Shown here: one piece after another, positions 42,898-51,822 of the stretch
How positions within the stretch are numbered: position 1 is the stretch's first letter
Layout: each line of letters starts with the position of its first letter
Virus record (IMG/VR): IMGVR_UViG_3300034108_001154
Coordinates: 1 to 64,000 of that record
Reading direction: 5' to 3' (one strand)
Source of the DNA: a virus
Length of the DNA: 64,000 nucleotides
The notes under the pieces: model-generated
Told to the model about the DNA's origin: nothing
Database searches by the model: none
Seen by the model: the letters and a program-made list of their open reading frames with translations, nothing else
Program-made: the position numbers and the translations under genes

Positions 42898-42909
42898 TAT
42901 ATTTATAGG
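42898..42909 (+). promoter_or_regulatory. Late-type promoter box TATATTTATAGG before the tape-measure unit
   Basis: TATATTTATAGG at 42898-42909, directly after the terminator and ending 22 nt before the ATG at 42932. It carries the same trailing AGG as the box at 263. Confidence 0.6.
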
Positions 42910-42931
42910 AGTACGAATAACATAAATTATT

Positions 42932-43126
42932 ATGGGAAAGAAAAATTTAAACGAAGGTTCAATTGTTGGATTCATAAATCGTTTTTTAGATGACCTTCAA
43001 AAGGGTACTCAAGACAGGTTTATACAACAAGCCAAAAAGAAAGGAGTTCCTACTCACGTTACTGCCAGATTAACAACCATTGAAAAAGAAATCAAAGAGT
43101 TAGAGAAAATTCTTAAGGATTTATAA
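42932..43126 (+). CDS. 64-aa helical protein upstream of the tape measure
   Basis: Small, highly charged and predicted all-helical: NEGSIVGFINRFLDDLQKG, then FIQQAKKKGVPTHV and TTIEKEIKELEKILKDL, the last segment with heptad-like spacing. It lies 6 nt before the tape measure gene and behind its own promoter box. No family recognised. A chaperone or anchoring partner of the tape measure N-terminus is plausible by position only. Confidence 0.6.
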   Translation: MGKKNLNEGSIVGFINRFLDDLQKGTQDRFIQQAKKKGVPTHVTARLTTIEKEIKELEKILKDL

Positions 43127-43132
43127 TAAATT

Positions 43133-46100
43133 ATGGCAGATAGCAACAGTCTACTTAAAGAAAGAGTTGAGATACTAAAACAAATTAAGCAAATTCAGCT
43201 TGAGCAGGGAAAAGATGCCGCTAAGTTGGATGAAACTTATATTAAATTAAAAAGTAGATTAGAGGGAATAGTAGGTACTTTAAAGACATTTGTTGATAAT
43301 CAAAATAAAACAGTACAGGGTGCTGTTACATTAGAGCAAGAAGCTAAATCGTTGGGTACAATATACTCAGCTGTTTCTAATGAAATGCGAACTCAAGCGA
43401 TATTACAAAGAGATATAGCAACTAGTGTATCAGACCAATTAGCAAGAGGTAGTGAAATTTCTGAAAGAAATAAAACATCATCTGATATTGTAACTGATAT
43501 ATTATCACAATATAACGAACAATCATCGATAGCAAAAGAGTTAGCTCAACTAACCGCTGATGATATTGTTCAAAAAGCTGAATTAGAAGATAAATTAAAT
43601 TCAATTAGTGACCAAATTCAAGAGCAAGTTAATGCATTGGATAAGAGAACTAATGTAGCTAAACAATTTCTAAGTATTCAAGGGCAAATAGAAGCATCCA
43701 TTGAATCTCAGGTTGTAGCTGCAAGGGATATGGCATCTCTAACACAAGAACAAAAAGATATATTAGAAGAACAGGCAACTGCGTTTGATGCTATAAAGAA
43801 AAAAATAGGAGCATTAGGTTCAACCTTAACAACATTTTTACTAAGACCTCAAGCAGCTATTGGAGCATTAGTAATTGCAACTGGTGCGTTCGCCAATAAA
43901 TTTGGTGATATGAATAAAGAGTTGGGGCAATCATTCTCACAAGGATTGAACTCTTCAACTACATCCGCAACTGCATTAGGATTTATATTTGAAGATACTG
44001 CTAGTACTGTAAAATCATTAGCATCTGAATTCGGAGATGTATCTGCTGCAACATTCCAAACACAAGCTAATGTTGGGTTAATAGCTGCTAATATGGGTAT
44101 AACAAATACCGAAGCAGTTGGATTAATGGGTTCATTTGCAAGGTTGAATGGTGGTTCAACCGAAATAGCAGCAAATATGATTAAAACCACTCAGGAGTTT
44201 GCAAACCAAAATGGAATTATACCTGCCGATTTAATGGCAGATTTAGCTGGTTCAGCTGAAGAGTTTGCATTATTTGGAAAAGATGGTGGTAAAAATATAT
44301 TACAAGCAGCAGGATACGCTAAGAAATTAGGTGTAAATATGAGTACCATTAGTGGTGTTGCTGATAACCTATTGGATTTCGAATCATCTATTACTAAGGA
44401 ATTAGAATTAGGTGCAATGCTTGGTAAAGATATCAACTTAGATAGAGCTAGAGCATTAGCATATGAAGGTGATATGCAAGGTGCAATGAATGAAACCTTA
44501 AGTGCATTAGGTGGTATTGAAGCATTCAACAAAATGGATTACTTCCAAAAGAAAGCATCCGCTGATTTATTAGGAGTTTCGGTTGCAGAATTGGAAAAAA
44601 TGGCTACAAACCAAGAGAATGCCAATACAATGGGTGCTGCTGTAAATGAAACGTTTAGTGCTATGGGGGAAACCCTTAACATGGGATTAAATAAATATTT
44701 AGGTACTGGATTAGAGGGGCTTGGTGGGATGATTACAATGAGTGGTCAACTTGGCCAAGGGTTTAAATCATTGGGCATCGATATGGGTGGTATAGTTACT
44801 AAATCAGCTGATTTCTTAAAGAACTTAGTTAAGATGGGTGCACAAAAAGTAGCTGGTTTATTTGGTGGGGGTGCTACTGATGCTGTTGCTGGTGGAGCTA
44901 AAGATAAACTTTTAGCTGGTGTTGGTGATAAAGCAAAAAGTATAAAAACACCGGATACCGATGCTGGGGATAAGATGGGTAAAATGGGTAAGGGTATTAA
45001 GGCAAATGATTTAATTAAAGGAGCCGCAGCTATGTTAATTATGGCAGCCGCATTATATGTAGCAGCTAAAGCATTCCAAGAATTTGCAACTGTTAAGTGG
45101 GAAGATGTTGGAAAGGGTTTAGTTGGGGTAGCTGGTTTGGCCGCAATTGCTTATGTATTAGGAAAAGCACAAGGTGATATGATAAAAGGAGCATTGGCAG
45201 TAGCAATATTAGGATTAGCATTAGTACCATTTGCATACGCAATGAGTTTAATAAGTGGATTGGACATTGGTTCAGTAATAGCAGCTGGAGCTGGTTTAGT
45301 AATATTTGGAGCAGCTGCATTCGCATTAGGTTCATTAATGATGACTGGTGCAGGAGCATTTATATTTGGAGCTGGTTTATTAGCATTAGCTGGATTAGGA
45401 ATTGCAATGATGACATTGGGTGCTGGTTTATTAGTTGCCGCAGCTGGATTTAACGCAATTGGTGGTTCTATGGGAAGTGTAATATCATCAATATCACAAA
45501 TCGGAGATGTATTGGCTGGTATATTCGCATTTGTAGGACCAATGGCTATGTTATCACTTTCATTGGGGGTACTATCATTCGCATTGATAGGATTTGGTAT
45601 GGCTGGTTTAATAGCCGCACCTGGTTTACTTCTTGTGGGAGCTGGTATAATGATGGTTGGTGCTGGATTAACACTAATATCAACTGCACTTACTACATTA
45701 AGTGGTGGATTAGGAAGTGTGTTAGGAATACTTCCACAAATAGGAAGTGTATTGAGTGGAATGTTTGAATATGCTGGACCGATTGCTATGTTATCACTTT
45801 CATTAGGTACATTATCGTTAGCATTGATGGGATTCGGATTAGCCGGTTTAATTGCCGCACCTGGTTTACTTCTTGTGGGAGCTGGTATAATGTTGGTTGG
45901 TACTGGATTAAGTTTAATAACTACTTCACTAGCTACATTAGGTGGTGGATTGACAAGTGTTATAACGGCAATGTCAACGGTTGGTAGTGTTATTGGAGAA
46001 ATGTTCCAATACATTGCACCAATAGCCGCTCTATCTCTTGCGTTAGTAGGATTAGCTGGAGCATTGACTTTAGTAGGTGTAGCTGGTATAGCTGCATTGC

Positions 46101-46342
46101 CTGGTTTAATGGCTGTAGCTGCTGTTGGAGCAATAGCAGTTGGTGTTGGTTCAATGTTAGGAATGGGTGGTGGAGAAGGAGCCGGTGCTGAAGGTGGTGA
46201 TACCGCATTATTAGATGAAATTAAAGGTTTAAGAGCTGACCTTAGTTCTGGTAAGGTTGGTGTTTATATGGATGGAACAAAAGTATCAGCCGCAATTGGT
46301 AGAGTGGTAAATAAGGTAGGAAGTAATTCATACGCAATATAA
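43133..46342 (+). CDS. Tape measure protein
   Basis: A 1069-aa protein. Residues 1-230 are coiled-coil rich (EILKQIKQIQLEQGKDAAKL, repeated QEQVNAL heptads). Residues about 240-520 form the Ala/Gly-rich FGDMNKELGQSFSQGLNSS and ANMGITNTEAVGLMGSFARL region seen in phage tape measures. From about 620 to 1010 there are many hydrophobic Gly/Ala-rich helices, including three copies of an 80-residue unit (GPIAMLSLSLGTLSLALMGFG). The size, position after tube and hub genes, and hydrophobic core are diagnostic. It sets tail length and may form a channel in the host inner membrane. If T4 gp29 scaling (590 aa for about 100 nm) holds, the tail would be near 150-180 nm. Confidence 0.9.
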   Translation: MADSNSLLKERVEILKQIKQIQLEQGKDAAKLDETYIKLKSRLEGIVGTLKTFVDNQNKTVQGAVTLEQEAKSLGTIYSAVSNEMRTQAILQRDIATSVSDQLARGSEISERNKTSSDIVTDILSQYNEQSSIAKELAQLTADDIVQKAELEDKLNSISDQIQEQVNALDKRTNVAKQFLSIQGQIEASIESQVVAARDMASLTQEQKDILEEQATAFDAIKKKIGALGSTLTTFLLRPQAAIGALVIATGAFANKFGDMNKELGQSFSQGLNSSTTSATALGFIFEDTASTVKSLASEFGDVSAATFQTQANVGLIAANMGITNTEAVGLMGSFARLNGGSTEIAANMIKTTQEFANQNGIIPADLMADLAGSAEEFALFGKDGGKNILQAAGYAKKLGVNMSTISGVADNLLDFESSITKELELGAMLGKDINLDRARALAYEGDMQGAMNETLSALGGIEAFNKMDYFQKKASADLLGVSVAELEKMATNQENANTMGAAVNETFSAMGETLNMGLNKYLGTGLEGLGGMITMSGQLGQGFKSLGIDMGGIVTKSADFLKNLVKMGAQKVAGLFGGGATDAVAGGAKDKLLAGVGDKAKSIKTPDTDAGDKMGKMGKGIKANDLIKGAAAMLIMAAALYVAAKAFQEFATVKWEDVGKGLVGVAGLAAIAYVLGKAQGDMIKGALAVAILGLALVPFAYAMSLISGLDIGSVIAAGAGLVIFGAAAFALGSLMMTGAGAFIFGAGLLALAGLGIAMMTLGAGLLVAAAGFNAIGGSMGSVISSISQIGDVLAGIFAFVGPMAMLSLSLGVLSFALIGFGMAGLIAAPGLLLVGAGIMMVGAGLTLISTALTTLSGGLGSVLGILPQIGSVLSGMFEYAGPIAMLSLSLGTLSLALMGFGLAGLIAAPGLLLVGAGIMLVGTGLSLITTSLATLGGGLTSVITAMSTVGSVIGEMFQYIAPIAALSLALVGLAGALTLVGVAGIAALPGLMAVAAVGAIAVGVGSMLGMGGGEGAGAEGGDTALLDEIKGLRADLSSGKVGVYMDGTKVSAAIGRVVNKVGSNSYAI
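45541..46260 (+). repeat. Exact 240-bp period duplication in the tape measure membrane region
   Basis: Units beginning at 45541 and 45781 align without gaps over 240 bp and share long identical stretches, for example around 45,615-45,645 and 45,855-45,885. A third, degenerate unit starts at 46021 (YIAPIAALSLALVGLAG). Each encodes two hydrophobic helices. Confidence 0.8.
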
Positions 46343-46343
46343 T

Positions 46344-47918
46344 ATGGCACAAACATTAGAAGAATTATTTAAAAGTAAACAATTAGCATCTCAGGATGGT
46401 AAAACTGCTGCCGTTGCTTATGATGTACGAAATAGTAAAGATATTAGGATATCTACTACTGATTTATTAGTAAATAATACTGGATTTGCAGCTGCAAGAT
46501 TATTAAGAAAAGTAATTGGTGTAAGAAGAAGTGAAACTTTATTAGAAGAAGAGTTGACAGGAGTTCGTATAATCAGAGGATTATCAACACCTGTAATATA
46601 TGGTAATGAACTAACGAGAATTACACTAAGAACTACACCAATGTTGGATGCTATGAAATCAGCTACATCGGGTGAATTGAGTGATAGCGGTAAGATTGGT
46701 GGAAAGGTTTCAAAATTAAGAGATAGTGTAAATTCTAAATTAGGTATTCCAATAGGAGCAACTCCAACTTATGTAGTTGGTAAATTGATGGCAGGTGGAA
46801 CGCTTGGTACTGAAAAAATAAATTTAGGATTGGTTCAAGATAGAATGAATGATTTAGCTGCAATTAAAAAATCAGCCGAAGGTTCATTATTAGGTAAGTT
46901 ACTAAAAGGTTTAGGTGGTGGTAATTTAAAAACTATTGGTAAACAAGCATTAGGAGCCGCTATAAAACTTGGTAAAGATGCGCTTAGAAATAAACTATTT
47001 GGAGGTTCGGAACGTACTGGATTAAAAACAGAAGGAACTGTAATTGTAAAGGGTAGTGTTACTGGATTTACTAAAACCAGTACTGATTTTTTTGGAGTTG
47101 TTTCAACTAATTATGGATTTGATAAAGATGCAACTCCATCAACTAAACCTGAAAATGGACAGCTTGATGCAAAAGGTGCATCTTATACTAAAACAATATT
47201 TCCAGAAGGAGATACACCTAAAGATAGAAATGATTTATCATATAAGCAGGAATTAGAATTCAAACCAATTATATTCTCAAAAGAACCTGATAAAATAAAA
47301 AAATTCTCAGAATCTAAAAAACAATCTAAGTGGGATAAGACTACATTTTTAGAAACTGATAAGCGTGGTATGTACACCAATAGGGATATAATAAATGAAT
47401 TGGATGTAAATGCAAAAAATGAAGATGCTGATTTTGTTGCTTTAAGATTTCAATCAGTAGCTGATAAAAAGCTTGTTCAATTTAGAGGTACAATTACCGC
47501 ATTAACTGAAACAATGTCACCAAGTTGGGATTCTAATAAATTTATAGGTTCACCATTTAATTATTATACATATACTGGAATTGAACGTAGTGTTAGTTTT
47601 AATTTTAAAGTATTTTCTTTAAATGAAGCTGAACATACAATTGCTTGGAAAAAATTAGATGCGTTGACTGGTATGACTTATCCAACTGCATATTCTGGGT
47701 TATCTGTTACACCACCTTTAATGTATTTTACAGTGGGTAACTTATATAAAGGTAAAGAGGCATTTATAGATTCATTATCATATACAATTGATGATAATTA
47801 TCCTTGGGAAATTAAAAAAGGTATGGTATTGCCAATGATAGTTGATGTTGCTATTAGTATGACACTAATTGAAAGTAAATCAACAACTTATAACAAATCA
47901 AAATATGCATATAAATAA
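46344..47918 (+). CDS. Baseplate/tail-tube initiator-type protein (gp48/gp54 position)
   Basis: A 524-aa protein. The C-terminal 150 residues carry SPSWDSNKFIGSPFNYYTYTGIERSVSF-FKV-SLNEAEH, then WKKLDALTGMTYPTAYSG and SLSYTIDDNYPWEI-KG-VLPMIVDVAISMTLIE. I associate this pattern with the baseplate tube-cap/tube-initiator proteins of T4-like phages. The N-terminal 200 residues are Arg/Lys/Gly rich and could contact the tape measure. The gene lies between tape measure and the LysM-like baseplate gene, and starts one base after the tape measure stop. Which T4 gene it equals (48 or 54) cannot be settled here. Confidence 0.6.
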   Translation: MAQTLEELFKSKQLASQDGKTAAVAYDVRNSKDIRISTTDLLVNNTGFAAARLLRKVIGVRRSETLLEEELTGVRIIRGLSTPVIYGNELTRITLRTTPMLDAMKSATSGELSDSGKIGGKVSKLRDSVNSKLGIPIGATPTYVVGKLMAGGTLGTEKINLGLVQDRMNDLAAIKKSAEGSLLGKLLKGLGGGNLKTIGKQALGAAIKLGKDALRNKLFGGSERTGLKTEGTVIVKGSVTGFTKTSTDFFGVVSTNYGFDKDATPSTKPENGQLDAKGASYTKTIFPEGDTPKDRNDLSYKQELEFKPIIFSKEPDKIKKFSESKKQSKWDKTTFLETDKRGMYTNRDIINELDVNAKNEDADFVALRFQSVADKKLVQFRGTITALTETMSPSWDSNKFIGSPFNYYTYTGIERSVSFNFKVFSLNEAEHTIAWKKLDALTGMTYPTAYSGLSVTPPLMYFTVGNLYKGKEAFIDSLSYTIDDNYPWEIKKGMVLPMIVDVAISMTLIESKSTTYNKSKYAYK

Positions 47919-47929
47919 AATAAAAGTAT

Positions 47930-48220
47930 ATGGCAAGTAGATACGAAAATACAGAAATCAGAAATACTAATGATGGTAGACGAGTATATCGTTCAAAGAT
48001 ATACCCTGATATTCCATTAAGTGATACTGATATCTATGTAGTTACTGAATCAGATGATAGATTTGATACTCTAGCATATCAATACTATGAAGATGCATCA
48101 CTTTGGTGGATAATTGCATCTGCTAATAATATACATGATGCACCATTTGGAATTCAAGATGGAACTGTATTAAGAATACCTACAAATTATATAGAGATAA
48201 GCAACAATTTTAATCAATAA
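47930..48220 (+). CDS. LysM-like baseplate wedge/hub protein (gp53 / tail protein X type)
   Basis: A 96-aa protein. Residues about 34-70, YVVTESDDRFDTLAYQYY, then ASLWWIIASANNI, match the LysM-like domain of small baseplate proteins in contractile tails and injection machines (T4 gp53, P2 gpX). The D-R-x-D-x-LA-x-x-YY-x-x-xxLWW-I-A-x-AN spacing is clear. The C-terminal IPTNYIEISN is a typical closing strand. It joins sheath/tube initiation to the hub, between the tube-cap-like and hub genes, in the expected order. Confidence 0.8.
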   Translation: MASRYENTEIRNTNDGRRVYRSKIYPDIPLSDTDIYVVTESDDRFDTLAYQYYEDASLWWIIASANNIHDAPFGIQDGTVLRIPTNYIEISNNFNQ

Positions 48221-48223
48221 GTT

Positions 48224-50419
48224 ATGTCAACATTTCCAAATTTCTCTCAAATAAAAAGTGGAATTACATCCAAGTTAGATGGTAGAAAGGGTAATTCATT
48301 TAAAGTATCAGGTTTAAACGCGTGGGTTAGATTAACATCTGGAGCAAGTCCGGGTTTAACAATGTATTCAAATCCAAATGTAAAACTATTTGATGCTGCT
48401 GGTATTTATGGTAGCTCTAATTCATCTGGTATTATTGGAACTCGTTGGGATGGTAAATCTGCTGTTGGTGGTGGTAGTAGTGGACCTCAAAGACCTGCTG
48501 CTATTGTAACTTCATTAGAAATTGATGAAGGTGCAGGAAATCTTTCTAGAAAAGCAACATTTTCAATTACTTGTTTTAGTAAATCGCAAATGGAGGAATT
48601 ATCTAAATATTTCTTAGAACCGGGTTATTCCATATTCATTGAATGGGGTTGGAACACTGCTGCTGGAGTTGGTGGATTGGTTGGATTAAATGCGGCAACT
48701 GTATCATCATTTCAATCATTTCAAAAAACTGATGCACAAAGAAAAACGGGAGGTTATGAATACGATAACTACTTAGGATTTAATACTGGTGGAAGTATTA
48801 GTATAGATGGTGATAAATGGATTATTAGTGGCAAATGTACGGGATATACAGAGTTACCATCGTATTTAGTTACATCTGAAACTGGTGTTCAAAAGGATGG
48901 TGATGAAGGTACATTAGCAAGCGAACCTATTTATGGTGAAAATGATATAGAAACTGCTGGTGAAGCTGCTCTTGGTAAACAAAGATGGATGAAGTGTTAT
49001 AATTCACTTCCTGGTACAAGACAAACAGCTCATGTAAAAGCTTTGCAAGATTCTTTATCTGATGTAAATAATTTTATAGGATTTGATGAAGAGGTATCTG
49101 GGATGGTTAATGATTCAACTGATGGTAAAAGTTTATTTGGTATTACATTTGCTGAAAGTAAACTACTTGTTGGTGGTGAAAAAGTTTCATTTCCAAAAGG
49201 AACTAAAATTGTATCTGAGCAAAAATTTATAAGATTTAGTGCATTAATGGAAATATTTAATGCAATTGGTGTAGAGGGATATACTTTAAATGGTGAAGAT
49301 TCTAAAATAATTTCGTTTATATTAAATACAAAAGATACTGCATGTTCTGCATTTAAACATATGTATAGTATTGATTCTACTAAATTATTTATACCAAATA
49401 AAAGTACACCAGCTATGAAATTAGCAGGAATTTCAGATGTATTACCTAATATAAATGCATTAATCAGCGCTGCAACTGTTACTGATAATAGGGTTGGTGG
49501 AGTAGTAGAATTTCCAAACTCAGGTCCATTAAATCAAAAACAAACAAATGGTGCAGATACTATTACTAAAAACCCAGAAGAGTGGGGATATTTGCATGAT
49601 TTGTATATAAATTTTGATTTTGCAAAAGGTGTAATGGATACTAAAAACTTTTTTATTAAAGATGCACTTTATCAAATTTTAAATGGAATATCATCTGCTG
49701 TAAATGGTATGTGGGATTTCCAATTAGTAGAGCATGCTGTAAATGAAACAACTACAGAATTAAGAGTATTTGAAACTAATTGTATAACAAATAGTACACC
49801 ATCTACCCCATATACATTTCAATTAACTGGTCCTGATTCTATTTTTATGGAAGCTAGTCTTGATTTGGATATTAGTGGAGCAAAAATGAACCAAATTATA
49901 GGAAGTAGACTAGGTCAGAGTTTAAATGGGGATACTAAACATATACCAAAAGCTTTATTTAGTAGTAAAACGGATATGATAAAGGTTAAAATGAAAAAGA
50001 AAGACCCACCTCCTAAAATTCCAACAATGGATACGGAAGATGCTAAAGAAGCTAATTTAAATTTAATATTAGGTAAATTATCATTTTATCCTAAAGTTGA
50101 ACATACTGAGCAAAGTACATTAGATGGATTGGATTTATATGATATATGTTATTTAGGTGCATTTAATGACTCATCCATATTTTCAGCATTTAAAACTGGA
50201 AAAAATACCGAAGAAAAGGGAACAGCTCCATTAATGCCGATTAATTTTTCATTTTCAATACATGGTATAAGTGGTATTAAGAGGGGTGATAAATTTAAAG
50301 TAAATGGAATTCCATCTGCATATAATAGTGGATTTTTCCAAGTGTTATCTGTAAAGCATACAATCGAAGGTATGGTATGGACAACTGAAGTTACTGGTGG
50401 ATATAGACCAAAGCGATAA
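48224..50419 (+). CDS. Baseplate hub protein (gp27 / gpD-like)
   Basis: A 731-aa protein. IVTSLEIDEGAGNLSRKATFSI, then MEELSKYFLEPGYSIFIEWGW near residue 130, is the hub signature (a frame for a beta-barrel with a force-bearing loop). The end reads FSFSIHGISGIKRGDKFKVNG, then FFQVLSVKHTIEGMVWTTEV, the second barrel typical of gp27 and late-control-gene-D families. The middle (residues 230-560) is a large insertion rich in D/N/K. The hub trimerises beneath the tube and carries the spike. No lysozyme domain is seen, so a separate spike/lysozyme gene must lie outside the window. Confidence 0.75.
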   Translation: MSTFPNFSQIKSGITSKLDGRKGNSFKVSGLNAWVRLTSGASPGLTMYSNPNVKLFDAAGIYGSSNSSGIIGTRWDGKSAVGGGSSGPQRPAAIVTSLEIDEGAGNLSRKATFSITCFSKSQMEELSKYFLEPGYSIFIEWGWNTAAGVGGLVGLNAATVSSFQSFQKTDAQRKTGGYEYDNYLGFNTGGSISIDGDKWIISGKCTGYTELPSYLVTSETGVQKDGDEGTLASEPIYGENDIETAGEAALGKQRWMKCYNSLPGTRQTAHVKALQDSLSDVNNFIGFDEEVSGMVNDSTDGKSLFGITFAESKLLVGGEKVSFPKGTKIVSEQKFIRFSALMEIFNAIGVEGYTLNGEDSKIISFILNTKDTACSAFKHMYSIDSTKLFIPNKSTPAMKLAGISDVLPNINALISAATVTDNRVGGVVEFPNSGPLNQKQTNGADTITKNPEEWGYLHDLYINFDFAKGVMDTKNFFIKDALYQILNGISSAVNGMWDFQLVEHAVNETTTELRVFETNCITNSTPSTPYTFQLTGPDSIFMEASLDLDISGAKMNQIIGSRLGQSLNGDTKHIPKALFSSKTDMIKVKMKKKDPPPKIPTMDTEDAKEANLNLILGKLSFYPKVEHTEQSTLDGLDLYDICYLGAFNDSSIFSAFKTGKNTEEKGTAPLMPINFSFSIHGISGIKRGDKFKVNGIPSAYNSGFFQVLSVKHTIEGMVWTTEVTGGYRPKR

Positions 50420-50422
50420 AAT

Positions 50423-50794
50423 ATGAATTTGGATAGATATAAAAATATAATTAAATTACCATTAGAGTATAGGCCGGTAAGGGTAGTTACGCATTTACCG
50501 GAACCAAGTGATTTTGATTATAAAAAAGGGTATATAACCAGATACTTTTTACAAAAGGCAAATGATTTTGATTCACCTATATATGAAGTTAAACAAAGTG
50601 CTATGATGAAATACGCTTCTAATAGTTTTTATACTGTTGCTTCATTAGATTGGAGATTAACAGGAACTAAAGAAGAGATTAAAGCTTCAAATTCATCATC
50701 ACTTAAATTAACATCACTTAAATTACCAAAGATAGCACTATATTTACCAAATCTTATACAATTTATTAAATATAATTTGGATAATTCAAAATAA
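50423..50794 (+). CDS. Small conserved baseplate-linked protein, unknown function
   Basis: A 123-aa protein. The motif YRPVRVVTHLPEPSDFDYKK, then GYITRYFLQKANDFDSPIYEV, recalls a small protein found beside baseplate genes in T4-like marine phages (P-T-x-x-DY-x-x-G-(F/Y)-I-x-RYF-x-x-x-ND pattern). The C-terminal third is Lys/Leu rich. It starts 3 nt after the hub stop, so it is translationally tied to the hub. It is followed by the host-type promoter of the next unit. A wedge or hub accessory role is likely, but not shown. Confidence 0.65.
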   Translation: MNLDRYKNIIKLPLEYRPVRVVTHLPEPSDFDYKKGYITRYFLQKANDFDSPIYEVKQSAMMKYASNSFYTVASLDWRLTGTKEEIKASNSSSLKLTSLKLPKIALYLPNLIQFIKYNLDNSK

Positions 50795-50809
50795 TTTCAT
50801 ATATTTGTA
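50776..50809 (+). promoter_or_regulatory. Host-type Bacteroidota promoter TTTG-N20-TATATTTG before the glycosyltransferase
   Basis: TTTG at 50776-50779, 20 nt spacer, TATATTTG at 50800-50807. This matches the Bacteroidota housekeeping consensus (TTTG, 19-21 nt, TAnnTTTG). It overlaps the end of the upstream gene. Start of the downstream gene is the GTG at 50827. Confidence 0.75.
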
Positions 50810-50826
50810 TATAAAATTGTGCAATA

Positions 50827-51804
50827 GTGAAAATAAGTGTTATAGTTCGTACATACAACCGACCTGATTTATTAAAAGAAGCATTGGCATCTGTCCAACT
50901 TCAATCTCATACGAATTGGGAGGTTATTATTTTTGATGATTCAGCATCTGATGTTAATTTTAACATTTATAAAGATTTTAAATCACAAAATCCTAAAAAT
51001 GATGTTTTATACCACACATCAAATACTCCATACGATTTATTTAAGAATTCTTGGAAAATTGGAGTAAAACTTGCTAATGGTGAATTGATTGTACGATTGG
51101 ATGATGATGATTTATTGGCAGAAGATACATTAGAGTACTTATCAAACACATATACACAACATACTGAGTTAGATTTCTCATATGGTTCAGCTGTATTCTT
51201 TGAGAATACTACATTACAACAAATAAATCAAACTCAAACTCCATTAGAGGCCCCAAAGACAAGAGATTTATGGACAGCATATACAATTCCTAATAATCAC
51301 CCTTGGACTCATCCTTGGAGTTGGACAACTAACTATTATGATGAACCAAAGCATTTTACATCTATAATTCATTGTAGTAAAGCAAATATTATGTGCATTT
51401 ATCACACATATGTAATGAGAACCTCATCTTTACTAAAAGTAATCGATAAATTTGATGTAACTTCTAATTTCGTTGATGATTTGGAAGTTATGGGTAGTTT
51501 AGATTATTTAGGATTAGCACACACTTCAATAAAACGAATTTTGACTTATGCTAGAGTACATAATGAAGGTAGGGTAACTGATACTGGTTTAAAAGTAAAT
51601 GGAACTGATTTGTGGAACGATATATTCCATATCAGAGATAAAGTTGACTATTTAAGAACTGAAGGATTTCAATCCAACATATATCTACCTAAATTAGATG
51701 GAAATTTTAATGAAGGTAGTATAACATCAGCACATCAGCACTATTTTTCAAATTATATCTTTAAAATAAAACAAATATCTAATAAATTTGGTAAATTCAA
51801 ATAA
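50827..51804 (+). CDS. Glycosyltransferase family 2 (GT-A)
   Basis: A 325-aa protein from a GTG start. The N-terminus KISVIVRTYNRPDLLKEALAS and the following WEVIIFDDSASD form the nucleotide-sugar binding half of a GT-A fold. The metal-binding DxD motif is in LANGELIVRLDDDDLL near residue 94. FSYGSAVFFEN and the His/Trp-rich acceptor part follow (NHPWTHPWSWTT), then DDLEVMGSLDY, with the likely catalytic acid. It transfers a sugar from a nucleotide donor. Possible targets are phage DNA bases, virion protein Ser/Thr (the collagen-like fibres are an obvious candidate) or host surface glycans; none is shown. It has its own host-type promoter, so it is probably made earlier than the tail genes. 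Confidence 0.85.
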   Translation: MKISVIVRTYNRPDLLKEALASVQLQSHTNWEVIIFDDSASDVNFNIYKDFKSQNPKNDVLYHTSNTPYDLFKNSWKIGVKLANGELIVRLDDDDLLAEDTLEYLSNTYTQHTELDFSYGSAVFFENTTLQQINQTQTPLEAPKTRDLWTAYTIPNNHPWTHPWSWTTNYYDEPKHFTSIIHCSKANIMCIYHTYVMRTSSLLKVIDKFDVTSNFVDDLEVMGSLDYLGLAHTSIKRILTYARVHNEGRVTDTGLKVNGTDLWNDIFHIRDKVDYLRTEGFQSNIYLPKLDGNFNEGSITSAHQHYFSNYIFKIKQISNKFGKFK

Positions 51805-51820
51805 TTTTCGTATATTTGTA
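51787..51820 (+). promoter_or_regulatory. Host-type promoter TTTG-N20-TATATTTG before the polymerase-like gene
   Basis: TTTG at 51787-51790, exactly 20 nt spacer, TATATTTG at 51811-51818, inside the last codons and just past the stop of the glycosyltransferase. The ATG at 51823 is only 4 nt beyond the -7 box, so a transcript from here would be leaderless or nearly so. Confidence 0.7.
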
Positions 51821-51822
51821 GG

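Noticed and set aside
45151-46014. Minus-strand frame of 287 codons over the tape measure
   Set aside because: Shadow of Gly/Ala-rich coding sequence; Pro/Asn/Ala-rich composition is unlike a real protein.
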